64,000 nt of DNA from Methylobacter tundripaludum SV96 (GTDB taxonomy: Bacteria > Pseudomonadota > Gammaproteobacteria > Methylococcales > Methylomonadaceae): assembly GCF_000190755.2 (NCBI RefSeq), contig NZ_JH109153.1:1115872-1179871 (forward strand), written 5' to 3'. The position numbers and the translations under genes are program-made. Within the stretch, counting starts at the first letter, position 1; every line of letters begins with the position of its first letter. Below the pieces are notes generated by a model, which saw only the letters and a program-made list of their open reading frames with translations, did no database searches and was not told the origin of the DNA. Positions 18,193-26,402 of this stretch are shown piece after piece.

Positions 18193-18864
18193 TCAGTCGT
18201 TAGTCCTATATTTCAGCCATACCGGCAATAACGACAATACCCCCAGCAGGCTAAAAGCCAACAAGGTTTGCGTTGACAGCAATTGATCCAGGCGCTGAAT
18301 ACTGCCCAGAGATTGGCCCAGATTGGCGAACACGAAACTGCCGGGTATGATGCCGATAAACGTAGTCATCACATAAATCCGCAACGATACCGGTGTAAAC
18401 GCCGGAGCCAGATTCACCAGCCAGAACGGAAACGCAGGCACCAGCCGTAGAAACAGCAGGTAATTAAAAGCATCGGCCTGAAAGCCGTCGAGCAGTTTTT
18501 TCGCGAGCGTGTTACTGCGCAAACGCTGTTCGGCCCAGTCCGACAACAGGTAACGCGCCAGCCAGAACAATGCCGTTGCTCCCAATGTTGCGGAAATCAC
18601 GATCAACAAAGTGCCCATCCAGCGCCCGAACAGCAAACCCAGCAACAGCGACAACACCGTACCGCCCGGCAGGCTTAATGCGGTGGACAGGCTGTAACCG
18701 ATGCCGCAAGCGATCAGCATCAACAGGTAATGCCGGTCGGTAAAATCCGCCAATGCCTGCCGATGCTCGCGGATGTTGTCCAGGCTTAACAGTTGCGGGC
18801 CGTCGAACAGAAAGAAGGCGGCTACCGCTATCGGCAACAGCCAGATCAGGTACTTTTTGCGCAT
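18193..18864 (-). CDS. TVP38/TMEM64 family (DedA-like) membrane protein
   Basis: A 223-residue inner-membrane protein with about five or six hydrophobic segments. The SNARE-associated/VTT core is clear: LSTALSLPGGTVLSLLLGLLFG, LGATALFWLARYL and FLRLVPAFPFWLVNLAPA, then GIIPGSFVFANLGQSL. Proteins of this family move lipids or small molecules across membranes; TVP38-type genes are commonly found in arsenosugar (arsM-arsS) clusters and are suspected to export the product. Coupled by short spacing to the DUF3047 and DoxX genes. Confidence 0.9.
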   Translation of the reverse strand: MRKKYLIWLLPIAVAAFFLFDGPQLLSLDNIREHRQALADFTDRHYLLMLIACGIGYSLSTALSLPGGTVLSLLLGLLFGRWMGTLLIVISATLGATALFWLARYLLSDWAEQRLRSNTLAKKLLDGFQADAFNYLLFLRLVPAFPFWLVNLAPAFTPVSLRIYVMTTFIGIIPGSFVFANLGQSLGSIQRLDQLLSTQTLLAFSLLGVLSLLPVWLKYRTND

Positions 18865-18881
18865 ATTTCCCCCTCAGACGT

Positions 18882-19454
18882 TTAACGTTGATTGTGAATG
18901 GTTTTGTCGGCGATTGACAGCGACTTAAGCCAAAAATCGACGCTTAACCGGCCGCTGCCGCTCAGCAGCAGCGAACTCAACATCAGCAAATACATCAATG
19001 GCAGTTTGTAATTGCCGTAGCCCTGATCGGTAATGGCATAGCCTTTCCACAGTTCGGCAAGACTGTGCCATTCGGCGGGCCAGTGTACGGCGGCAATCGC
19101 CACCACGGTCAACAGCATTAATGCCACACTGAAAAACCGGGTTGCCAAACCTAAGACCAACGCCACCGGCGCAATAATTTCCAGGCCGGTAGCCAAGGTC
19201 CAACTGACATCGGCAGGCAACAGGTTCAGCGGAAACGGAAAGCTCAAGTCGGTAAACCAGTTGTCGCCGTTAAGTTTTTCCAGCCCGGCTTCGCCGAATT
19301 CATAGGCCAGCAGCAACCTTGGAAATAGCGGGGCCATGCCTTGCGCGTTGCTGTCGAACCACCGGGACAGCTTGCCGGGACAAGCGCACAGGTTATTAAT
19401 CTTCGAGGACATAGCGCAAGTAGCGCAGTCATCGGGTAAAGAATAATCTTTCAT
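18882..19454 (-). CDS. DoxX family membrane protein, HvfX-like
   Basis: A 190-residue protein with a short Cys-rich N-terminus (Cys at about 10, 13, 23 and 25) and four transmembrane segments. The sequence around LLLAYEFGEAGLEKLNGDNW and FPFPLNLLPADVSWTLATG closely resembles HvfX-type DoxX proteins that accompany HvfA copper-binding RiPPs. Its role there is thought to be maturation or redox handling at the membrane. The start at 19454 (MKDYSL) is preferred over an upstream in-frame codon at 19577 because the preceding 41 residues look non-coding. The HvfA-like precursor gene lies upstream by 153 bp. Confidence 0.85.
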   Translation of the reverse strand: MKDYSLPDDCATCAMSSKINNLCACPGKLSRWFDSNAQGMAPLFPRLLLAYEFGEAGLEKLNGDNWFTDLSFPFPLNLLPADVSWTLATGLEIIAPVALVLGLATRFFSVALMLLTVVAIAAVHWPAEWHSLAELWKGYAITDQGYGNYKLPLMYLLMLSSLLLSGSGRLSVDFWLKSLSIADKTIHNQR

Positions 19455-19607
19455 AGTGGATATGTTTTTAATTTTTCGGCGACACTTCAAAAAATCAATG
19501 CAGTCAGCCCTCGGTTTGCAACGCAGACAAAAGCGTGTGTTGCAAACCAAGACCGGAATCCGCAATGCCAATCGCATTGAACAGGGTCATCGGCGGTCAG
19601 CGCCTGC

Positions 19608-19904
19608 TTATTTTTTTTCAGCGCCGGCATTGCCTTTCGTTTTGTCCGCACCGCATTTGCCTTCGCCGCATTTACCCTCTTTTATTTTGCTGGCGCTGTG
19701 CTCTCCTGCCTTGTCTTTGGTTTTGTCTGCGCCACATTTAGCTTCGCCCTCCTTCAGTTTTTCGTCGGCTGCCGCCAGCTGTTGCGAGGTGCTGACAGCG
19801 GACATCGCAAACGGGTTTTCACCGGCCTGAATGGCGGGAGACATGCTTAACAAAGAAGATGCAATCGCGCCGCCCAAGGTCAAAGTTATAGTTTTTTTGT
19901 TCAT
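19608..19904 (-). CDS. HvfA-like RiPP metallophore precursor
   Basis: A 98-residue protein with a signal peptide (about 1-27, cut after AIQA) and then ENPFAMSAV, typical of HvfA. The core is low-complexity and Lys/Gly/Glu-rich with three Cys motifs: EAKCG at 54-58 and a tandem EGKCGEGKCG at 76-85. In characterised HvfA systems such EGKCG units are turned into copper-binding oxazolone/thioamide groups by an MNIO enzyme (HvfB, DUF692) with its partner HvfC. Neither is encoded in this window. The Asn-Pro-Phe after the signal and the HvfX-like neighbour support the assignment. If it is not modified, it may still bind metal or arsenic through the Cys residues. Confidence 0.8.
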   Translation of the reverse strand: MNKKTITLTLGGAIASSLLSMSPAIQAGENPFAMSAVSTSQQLAAADEKLKEGEAKCGADKTKDKAGEHSASKIKEGKCGEGKCGADKTKGNAGAEKK

Positions 19905-20110
19905 ATTGAATACTCCAAAAGTGATTGATGAATTGCCAGGAGAGTCTTAACAACAAATGCCGTAAAGCCTTCCTACCTTATCAGTCGTAGACTGATCCGC
20001 ATTCCTTACACACTTTTTTGTGCAATGGCACAGGAAAGAAAACAATCAGCCGCTGGTCGGCGGAGCAACGGTTGATTTGCGCCGATATGGCGAGCTGCCT
20101 GAACGACTCG

Positions 20111-20332
20111 TCAGCCGCAACAGCCCGAATGTTTGCCATGCAACTGAATCGGAGGACAGGCGACGCTGCCATAGGAACAGAATACGCAGCAATCGCCGGT
20201 TTTGGGTTTTAGCAGACTATGACAGCCCTGGCATTCGTAGAACCATAGACAGGCATCGGTGGGCATTTGTTCGGTTTTGCTGAAACCGCACTCCGGGCAA
20301 ACCAGTGTGGATTCCAAAATGACATTGCTCAT
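20111..20332 (-). CDS. GDCCVxC-domain protein (Cys form of a selenoprotein family)
   Basis: A 73-residue protein with a zinc-ribbon-like CxxC (LVCPECGFSKTEQM), a second pair (CQGCHSLLKP) and the signature GDCCVFCSYGSVACPPIQ, followed by a Cys-rich tail ending SGCCG. Many relatives carry selenocysteine at the second Cys of GDCC; here both codons are TGC. The function is unknown, though the family often occurs in metal or metalloid resistance loci. It lies 13 bp after the anti-sigma gene and about 200 bp before the HvfA-like gene. Confidence 0.88.
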   Translation of the reverse strand: MSNVILESTLVCPECGFSKTEQMPTDACLWFYECQGCHSLLKPKTGDCCVFCSYGSVACPPIQLHGKHSGCCG

Positions 20333-20345
20333 GGCGCTCCTTAAT

Positions 20346-20546
20346 TTACGGTTTATTGCTTAACCGGCTTTGCAACTCGTCGGTATAACGACGCGCCGCC
20401 TTGCGGATAAACCGGCTCTGGGTTTGGAAATTGCGGCAACGGGTACACATCATCACATGCAGCCACACTGAAAAACGCTCGCGCAAACTCAATTCTTTAT
20501 CCAGCCCCTGGGAAACCAGGGCGGAAATGGCCCGACAGCTACGCAT
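20346..20546 (-). CDS. Zinc-binding anti-sigma factor (zf-HC2 type), small
   Basis: A 66-residue protein with the anti-sigma zinc motif Hx3Cx2C (LHVMMCTRCRNF) after a helical stretch (SLRERFSVW). It is a short, soluble ZAS protein without a membrane segment. Such proteins hold an ECF sigma factor and release it when the thiolate zinc site reacts, for example with oxidants, metals or arsenite. The start ATG at 20546 overlaps the sigma gene by 8 bases, so the pair is translationally coupled. The upstream frame up to 20642 lies inside the sigma gene. Confidence 0.87.
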   Translation of the reverse strand: MRSCRAISALVSQGLDKELSLRERFSVWLHVMMCTRCRNFQTQSRFIRKAARRYTDELQSRLSNKP

Positions 20547-21135
20547 GGTTTTTCTCCTGTTTTGTATTGTTAAACCAGCGTATTTCCAGGCATTCGCGCA
20601 ACCTGAGCCGCGCCCGGTGCATGGTGACCCAGTAATTGGCATCGCTGAGCCCGGCTTCCCGGCACACTTCGTCGGCGTCCAGGCCGACCAGCTCGCGCAG
20701 CATGAACACGTTAGCCATTTTCGGCGGCAGGTTGTTTTGACAGACCTCGTAGATCGTCCAGAATTCCTGCTGCTTTAATGCCGCTTCGGGATCGGCCCAG
20801 ACTTTAGGGCCGCCGTTCCAGTGGCCGCTGCTCATGAAATAATCGTCTACTTCCGCTTCGCCATCGTCTTCGTCGGTTCGGCCAAAGATCGGGGCGACGG
20901 CTTCACGGGCGCTACGCCGCCAATGGTCGGCGATTTTATGCTTAAGAATGCCGATCAGCCAAGTGCGCAGGCCTGCCTTGCCTTCAAATCCCGCTGCCGA
21001 TTGCCAGGCGGCCAGCAGCGTCTCCTGTACCGCATCGTCGGCCAACTCGCTGTCGCGCAATTGCAGCAGCGCGTAGCGAAACAGCACCGGCCGTTGTGCG
21101 GCCAGCGTCTGTTCGGTCAATAAGGTGTCTGTCAT
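20539..21135 (-). CDS. ECF-type RNA polymerase sigma factor
   Basis: A 198-residue sigma-70 family protein. Region 2 is seen in ALLQLRDSELADDAVQETLL and AAGFEGKAGLRTWLIGILKH; region 4 in PPKMANVFMLRELVGLDADE and the HTH residues AGLSDANYWVTMHRARLRLR. An acidic insert (GRTDEDDGEAEVDDYFMSSG) separates the two regions. The start ATG at 21135 lies 14 bp after the arsM stop; the longer frame to 21297 is inside arsM and is rejected. With the zinc anti-sigma it forms a switch likely to control this block, so the system may be self-activating. Confidence 0.92.
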   Translation of the reverse strand: MTDTLLTEQTLAAQRPVLFRYALLQLRDSELADDAVQETLLAAWQSAAGFEGKAGLRTWLIGILKHKIADHWRRSAREAVAPIFGRTDEDDGEAEVDDYFMSSGHWNGGPKVWADPEAALKQQEFWTIYEVCQNNLPPKMANVFMLRELVGLDADEVCREAGLSDANYWVTMHRARLRLRECLEIRWFNNTKQEKNHA

Positions 21136-21149
21136 CGCTAGGGAACCGA

Positions 21150-22196
21150 TCAACAGCACGAACCGCCGGATGCCGCCGATTCGCCCTGCGGCCCCGGCGT
21201 GCAGTCGAACAAGCCGAAGTGACGGGATTGATCGCCCAACACCTGAAAATGTTCGGCATAGCGGCTGGCGGCCAGCATGTCGGCGGTGTTGCCGCACACC
21301 CGTAGCGGGCGGCCGGTTTCAAAATAATGATGATCGTCCAGGTCGAAGGCGTGAGGATGTTCCGGGATGCTGCCGAGATAACAGGCCACCTGGCCGTAAT
21401 CCTCGCAGCGGTCTTCCAGCGGCAGCTTGAAGGCGCGGACGGTGACCGACTGAAACTTGACCATGCCGATTTTGGCGGCAACGTCGGGATCGCCGAGACT
21501 GATGGAATTCTGTTTGACGACGCGCACGTCGGGACAATCCAGCGCCTGCAAAATCCGCCGGAAGTCTTCCCAATACAAAGCGCCGCCCAGGCATTCGCCC
21601 AGCAAAACCGGGTCTTGGCGCAAGGCGGTCGGGATACGGCGGTCGGCGAAGACATCGGAAAAATACAGTTCGCCGCCCGGCTTCAGCACCCGGAATATTT
21701 CCGCCAGCACCCGTGGTTTTTCCGGCGACAGGTTGATCACGCAATTGGAGACCACCACGTCGATGCTGTTGTCGTCGATTCCGATAGCCGCCAGGTTTTC
21801 GATATGGCCGTGCAGGAATTCGACATTGGCGTAGCCGAAGCGCTCGGCATGCCAGTCGCGGTGCCGCACCGCGACTTCCAGTTGCTCCGGCGTCATATCG
21901 ACGCCGATCACCCGACCGGTAGGACCGACCAGTTTCGACAACAAATAGCAGTCGCGCCCCGAACCGCAGCCCAAATCCAGCACGGTCTTGCCGGTTAACA
22001 CCGGCGGCAGCGGCGAGCCGCAGCCGTAAAAGCGTTCCAGCACTTCCGGGTGCAGTCCGGCCAGCAAGGCTTTCAAGTAACCGGGCATTGCGTCGATGCT
22101 GCAACAGGCGCTGGTTTTCAGGTCGTTACTGGATTGCAGTACCTGGCCGTAATAATGGCGGACGGATTCGTTGATTTCGATGCTGGTGGTCGTCAT
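21150..22196 (-). CDS. arsM: ArsM-like arsenite S-adenosylmethionine methyltransferase
   Basis: A 348-residue methyltransferase. The SAM motif is TVLDLGCGSGRDCYLLSKL; the ArsM signature NCVINLSPEKPRVLAEIFRV follows, then LKPGGELYFSDV. Candidate arsenic-binding cysteines are Cys31-Cys32 (SACCSIDAMPG) and the Cys of SNCVINL; the chain ends with SGGSCC. ArsM methylates arsenite to mono- and dimethylarsenicals, which detoxifies them and feeds ArsS. A long C-terminal domain (about residues 220-348) is usual for the arsenosugar-type ArsM. It is 24 bp downstream of the PiT gene and probably cotranscribed with it. Confidence 0.9.
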   Translation of the reverse strand: MTTTSIEINESVRHYYGQVLQSSNDLKTSACCSIDAMPGYLKALLAGLHPEVLERFYGCGSPLPPVLTGKTVLDLGCGSGRDCYLLSKLVGPTGRVIGVDMTPEQLEVAVRHRDWHAERFGYANVEFLHGHIENLAAIGIDDNSIDVVVSNCVINLSPEKPRVLAEIFRVLKPGGELYFSDVFADRRIPTALRQDPVLLGECLGGALYWEDFRRILQALDCPDVRVVKQNSISLGDPDVAAKIGMVKFQSVTVRAFKLPLEDRCEDYGQVACYLGSIPEHPHAFDLDDHHYFETGRPLRVCGNTADMLAASRYAEHFQVLGDQSRHFGLFDCTPGPQGESAASGGSCC

Positions 22197-22220
22197 ATTA
22201 TTATTCTCTCGTATTTCAGG

Positions 22221-23330
22221 TTAAAAACGGGTACTAACGGCGTAAATAACGGCTGAGCATAATGCCGCGCAGGGTAGCGTTAGCAGCCAGGATAATGCAA
22301 TCGAGGCGATTATATCGTTATTTGCCTTGCCGCCGGTCAGGCCGATACCGAACAAGGCGCCGACCGAAACATGGGTAGTGGATACCGGCATGCCGAGTTT
22401 ACTGGCAAAAATCACCAGTAATGCGGTAGTCAGATTGGCTGATAGACCTTGGACCGGGGTAATCGGGGTGATTTTATGGCTCATGGTTTCCGCTACCCGC
22501 CGGGCGTTGAATAGTCCGCCCAACAGCATCGCCATAGCAATCACCACAATTATCCATTGCAAACTAAAACCGGGCGCGAGCAACAATAATGCCGCCATTT
22601 TAGGCGTGTCGTTGAGGCCGCGGGCAAAACATACCGCCCCGGCACTGCAAAAATGCAGGCTGTCGAGTATGCGCCGAGCGTCAAAACCCAATACGACGCC
22701 AAGGACACGCTCGGCGCAAGCCGTTTGCGGGGCTATGATGAGTGTGGACGATGAATCAACCGATAATGCCATTGCTGCATTGGAGGAATCTACAAGCACA
22801 AGGCTGTCAGGTTCCTCCACGCATAAGCATAAGGGTTGGTTAAACACAGACAGTTTATGTTGAAGCCGATACAGCAGCGCCGCCAGCAACAGCGCGACAA
22901 GCGGACTTAATAGCAGAGGTAAGACGAAATTGTTTAGCAACGGCGCAGGATTCATCTCGCCCGCTGTTGCCAACAGCGTGCTGCCCACCATCGCACCCAA
23001 CAAGGCGTGCGTGGTTGAAATTGGGAAACCGAAGCGGGTCGCCAGAATCACTGTCATCCCCGCGCCACCGGCTACCGCAATCATGAACGGCAGCGATTGA
23101 ATCAGCTCATCAGGCGCCAGGCCTTTGCCGGAAAATTTGACCATCAGGGTTTGCGCCAGAAACACTGCGCAAATCGAACCGGCCAGCGTCGTCAGCGTTG
23201 CCCAACTTAAAGCCAGCCGGTAATTCGCCGTGCCGCTGCCGAATAAGGTCGCGACACCTTTAAAGTTGTCGTTGGCGCCGTTGGCATAGGCCAGAAAACA
23301 CACGGTAATGAATAAGACGCTTGTAATCAT
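22221..23330 (-). CDS. PiT-family inorganic phosphate transporter
   Basis: A 369-residue inner-membrane carrier with about ten hydrophobic segments. Both PiT signature repeats are present: CFLAYANGANDNFKGVATLFG at the N-terminus and CFARGLNDTPKMAALLL in the second half. Each half also has the TTHALLG/TTHVSVG motif. PiT proteins import phosphate with protons or sodium and generally admit arsenate as well. Its place 24 bp before arsM in the same direction suggests that phosphate (or arsenate) import is co-regulated with arsenic methylation. Confidence 0.92.
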   Translation of the reverse strand: MITSVLFITVCFLAYANGANDNFKGVATLFGSGTANYRLALSWATLTTLAGSICAVFLAQTLMVKFSGKGLAPDELIQSLPFMIAVAGGAGMTVILATRFGFPISTTHALLGAMVGSTLLATAGEMNPAPLLNNFVLPLLLSPLVALLLAALLYRLQHKLSVFNQPLCLCVEEPDSLVLVDSSNAAMALSVDSSSTLIIAPQTACAERVLGVVLGFDARRILDSLHFCSAGAVCFARGLNDTPKMAALLLLAPGFSLQWIIVVIAMAMLLGGLFNARRVAETMSHKITPITPVQGLSANLTTALLVIFASKLGMPVSTTHVSVGALFGIGLTGGKANNDIIASIALSWLLTLPCAALCSAVIYAVSTRF

Positions 23331-23506
23331 TGCAGTTCTCCTTTGTCGGTCTACGATATTACTCGTAAGTCGTCAGGAGAACGATAAACCTTACAAAAAA
23401 TATTCAGGCCGTGGGGCAATAATAGGCGTAATGGTTAATTAAAAACTGATGTTACGCACTGCCGATTACAGCTGCGAAAAAGATAGACCACAGAGGAGTA
23501 TCCGCC

Positions 23507-23559
23507 GTAGGGCGTGCCGTGCGCGCCTTGGTGTCTAAGGCGCGCACGGCACGCCCTAC
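23507..23559. repeat. Dispersed palindrome family C, in the 314-bp gap upstream of the PiT gene
   Basis: Arms gtagggcgtgccgtgcgcgcc and the complementary ggcgcgcacggcacgccctac with a 10-nt loop. Other copies: 45913-45988, and half a copy at 28770-28796. The rest of the 23331-23644 gap shows no gene. Confidence 0.92.
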
Positions 23560-23644
23560 TCACTGTCGGCTCATCTGTACGACCATTCAATTAGGACACG
23601 TTATCTATTACCAAACCACCTTTTTGCGTAATGCGTAACATCAA

Positions 23645-24148
23645 TTAATAAGACGGCGGAAGAATCGGCTCGATGCCCTCAAACTCCGCCTCAGGATGAT
23701 GTTTTATTACCAATTTCCTGACGGCCTCTATGCGGTCCTTGGGAATATCAATCAGAACCAGAAGTTCGCCCTTTTCGATGGCCTCTTCAAACTGTTTTAA
23801 CCTTGAATTGCCCGAATTCATTCCCGCCAACCCCCCCATCAGAGAGCCGATGGTTGCACTTGCCATAATGATCCCCAAAAGCGGCCCGCCCGCGATGGCA
23901 AACCCCGCAAACCGCAAACCAATTAAGCCGGCCAACAATCCCGTGGAGCCGCCTAATGCAACGCCTCGTTCAACTGCGGGCAGAAAGTCGGTTTTTATCG
24001 AGATCCCGGCTTCGGGCAGTCCTTCAAGCGGCGTGTCCCTTTTCGCCAGGATATGAATATGGCGCTCTTCTATGCCCTCAGCCTGAAGCTCTTCGACGAT
24101 TTTATGGGTGATTGCAATATTGGGGACTAAAAAATAGATTCTTCTCAT
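23645..24148 (-). CDS. Hypothetical protein with central glycine-rich membrane segments (DUF1269-like)
   Basis: A 167-residue protein. The N-terminal part (about 1-65) resembles a ferredoxin-like regulatory domain (RRIYFLVPNIAITHKIVEEL, HIHILAKRD). A central glycine-rich stretch (about 70-115) forms one or two membrane segments (LGGSTGLLAGLIGLRF, GGPLLGIIMASATIGSLMGG). A second short soluble domain follows (VLIDIPKDRIEAVRKLV). This layout matches the DUF1269/general-stress membrane protein group of unknown function. It stands alone with a clear ribosome site (GAGGAGAA upstream of the start at 24148). Confidence 0.72.
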   Translation of the reverse strand: MRRIYFLVPNIAITHKIVEELQAEGIEERHIHILAKRDTPLEGLPEAGISIKTDFLPAVERGVALGGSTGLLAGLIGLRFAGFAIAGGPLLGIIMASATIGSLMGGLAGMNSGNSRLKQFEEAIEKGELLVLIDIPKDRIEAVRKLVIKHHPEAEFEGIEPILPPSY

Positions 24149-24403
24149 GGCGTTCTCCTCTTTTGATGATATTCACATTGACGATGAAGTCCAATGAGAG
24201 GTTACGTTAATTTGTCGACTATGGATTTTCGGGTAAACCGATACAAGCATAATAGATTGATTTCATTGCGTTTCAATAAGTTAAACTACGTATTTGCTTC
24301 GACTCATTGATAGTATATTCTCAGTATCCCGCTACCGCTCTCGATCTAATCATTTTTGCCGACTTCATAATATTGCTTAATAGAACGCTTGAGGAGGGTA
24401 GCC

Positions 24404-25606
24404 TTGAAATCGATAACCGGCTTGTTTATGACCCGATGGTTTTTTGTTTTCGTCTGGCTATCAACCTTTGGCTTGTGCTCGATTACGTTCGCCGGAACAA
24501 CACCCGCTTTGCCGACCAAAGCCGATGAGTCTGCCGATATTGAGGTGTTCGTGCAACAAGGTTGCCCGCACTGCGCTGACGCGGAGGCTTTTTTACAGGC
24601 TCTCAAACACGAACAGCCCACGCTTAGCGTCATTATTCATGACGTCATTCAGGAACCCTCCGTACTGGAACGATTACAGATCCTCGCCAGGAATCAGGGC
24701 ATAAAGGCAATAAGAGTGCCTGCTTTTCAGGTGGGCGGGCAGTTAATCTTCGGTTATTCAAAGGAAGCAGGCACCGATCAGCTTATCCGTAACGCGCTCA
24801 CTAAAGTCCAAACACCCAAAATCCAGGACAGTTCGGGCAGTTGCGAAATACAGGGAGCCTTGCCCTGTGAGGCGGCGCAACACATCGTTTTTCTCGGTCA
24901 CAGCCTGTCGTTGGACGAACTGGGTTTACCCCTGTTCACGCTGGCAATGGGCCTGCTGGACGGCTTCAATCCCTGCTCACTCTGGGTATTAATGCTGATG
25001 ATCTCGTTGCTCACGTCGATGAATGACCGGATACGGATGTTCGCCATCGCCGGTACCTTCGTCGCCGTGGAAGGCCTGGTTTATTTCATTTTCATGGCGG
25101 CCTGGCTCAACCTGTTCCTGCTGATCGGTCTGTCCCGGCTTTCGGAAATCATCATTGCCGCCATCGCCTTGCTGGCCGGACTGGTTAATCTCAAGGATTT
25201 CCGGTTTTACGGCCAAGGCATGTCATTATCGATTCCGGATACTGCCAAACCCGGTATTTATACCCGTATTCGGCAAATTCTCCAGGCAAGGAACCTTGGA
25301 GGCGCGCTGATCGGGGCGGTACTGCTGGCTATTTTGGTACAGATTGTCGAATTCATGTGTACCTCCGGTTTTCCGGCGCTGTACACGCGGATTCTGACGC
25401 TGAAACAGCTAAGCTCGATGAGCTATTACGGCTATTTGCTGCTGTACAACTTGGCCTATATGTTCGATGACATTATTATTTTAGCCATTGGCATCATCAC
25501 GCTGAGTCAACGACGGCTTCAGGAAAAGGAAGGCCGCTGGCTCAAATTAATCAGCGGCTTGACGATGATGGGAATTGGCCTGTATTTACTATTAAAACCT
25601 GTCTGA
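24404..25606 (+). CDS. Glutaredoxin-like domain fused to a CcdA/DsbD-like membrane domain
   Basis: A 400-residue protein with a signal/anchor (about 10-35), then a thioredoxin-fold domain with the active-site motif QQGCPHCADAEAFL and the cis-Pro VPAFQVGG. The second half has about six transmembrane helices (LFTLAMGLLDGFNPCSLWVL through the end). The PCSLW in helix 1 and EFMCTSGFPALYT in a later helix are paired membrane cysteines as in CcdA/DsbD, which carry electrons from the cytoplasm to the periplasm. A periplasmic disulfide-reducing role is likely. TTG at 24404 is preferred for its GGAGG (24392-24396) spacing; an ATG at 24428 is the alternative. It lies 26 bp before the archease gene. Confidence 0.75.
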   Translation: MKSITGLFMTRWFFVFVWLSTFGLCSITFAGTTPALPTKADESADIEVFVQQGCPHCADAEAFLQALKHEQPTLSVIIHDVIQEPSVLERLQILARNQGIKAIRVPAFQVGGQLIFGYSKEAGTDQLIRNALTKVQTPKIQDSSGSCEIQGALPCEAAQHIVFLGHSLSLDELGLPLFTLAMGLLDGFNPCSLWVLMLMISLLTSMNDRIRMFAIAGTFVAVEGLVYFIFMAAWLNLFLLIGLSRLSEIIIAAIALLAGLVNLKDFRFYGQGMSLSIPDTAKPGIYTRIRQILQARNLGGALIGAVLLAILVQIVEFMCTSGFPALYTRILTLKQLSSMSYYGYLLLYNLAYMFDDIIILAIGIITLSQRRLQEKEGRWLKLISGLTMMGIGLYLLLKPV

Positions 25607-25632
25607 CACATTTCATAGAGCGAGGCCGACCC

Positions 25633-26067
25633 TTGAACAGTAACTCGATAATCCCCCACTGGGAACATTTTGAACACGATGCGGACATCGGCATACGCGG
25701 CATTGCGCCCACGCTTGAGCAGGCCTTCGAACAAGCCGCGGTCGCCATGACGGCGGTGGTCACCCCGCTTGAGCTGGTTTCGGCATCGAAAGTCGTCTGC
25801 ATTTATTGCGAAGCGCCCGACAACGAACTGCTCTTAGTCAGCTGGCTCAATGAGCTGATTTATGAAATGTCTGCACACGGCTTGCTGTTCAATCGCTATG
25901 AGGTCGTTATCGATAACGGCACATTATCGGCAACCGCCTTTGGCGAAGCCGTTGACCGGCAAAAACACCAACCCGCCGTGGAAATCAAGGGCGCTACGTT
26001 TACCGAGCTGCGTGTCTATCAACAAGCCGATGACGCGTGGGTTGCCCAATGCGTTGTCGACGTTTAA
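25633..26067 (+). CDS. Archease
   Basis: A 144-residue archease, the small activator of RtcB RNA ligase. Family landmarks are HFEHDADIGIRGIAPTLEQAFEQAA (here the metal-binding Asp of DADIGIRG), the middle LLVSWLNELIYE, and the C-terminal AVEIKGATFTEL. Archease helps RtcB complete GMP transfer and repeated turnover. The start is TTG at 25633. It precedes rtcB by 335 bp on the same strand, a classic pairing. The upstream neighbour is the thiol-redox membrane protein. Confidence 0.93.
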   Translation: MNSNSIIPHWEHFEHDADIGIRGIAPTLEQAFEQAAVAMTAVVTPLELVSASKVVCIYCEAPDNELLLVSWLNELIYEMSAHGLLFNRYEVVIDNGTLSATAFGEAVDRQKHQPAVEIKGATFTELRVYQQADDAWVAQCVVDV

Positions 26068-26102
26068 ATACAGAAAGCGTTTCGACCTTAATACAGAGAT
26101 TT

Positions 26103-26370
26103 GTCCACGAAAAACACGAAAAGCACGAAAAAAAGCAACACTTAATCGGTCCGGGCATGTTGCCTCGTCCGAAAATGAAATAATTTGAACAACCGTTTGT
26201 AGCGGGAGTGCAAGCTTTGCTTGCGTTTGCAGGCGAAGCCTGCACTCCGGCTATTGGCAACTTGCTCACGTTATTTCGCGCGCCTCTTAGGCATCGCAGA
26301 AACGATAGGAGCGAGGTTGCAATCCTCGCCCCGCTTGAATTTACATGCTTTTCGTGTTTTTTCGTGGACC
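26103..26370. repeat. Repeat-filled gap between archease and rtcB (families B and E)
   Basis: Family B arms at 26103-26134 (gtccacgaaaaacacgaaaa) and 26346-26370 (complementary, ending cgtggacc) enclose a family E palindrome at 26206-26249 (ggagtgcaagctttgcttgc and its complement). The latter recurs at 53990-54033. No gene is seen. Confidence 0.82.
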
Positions 26371-26402
26371 CATTGCTGTTTTTAAATTACAGGAGAGAAT
26401 CA

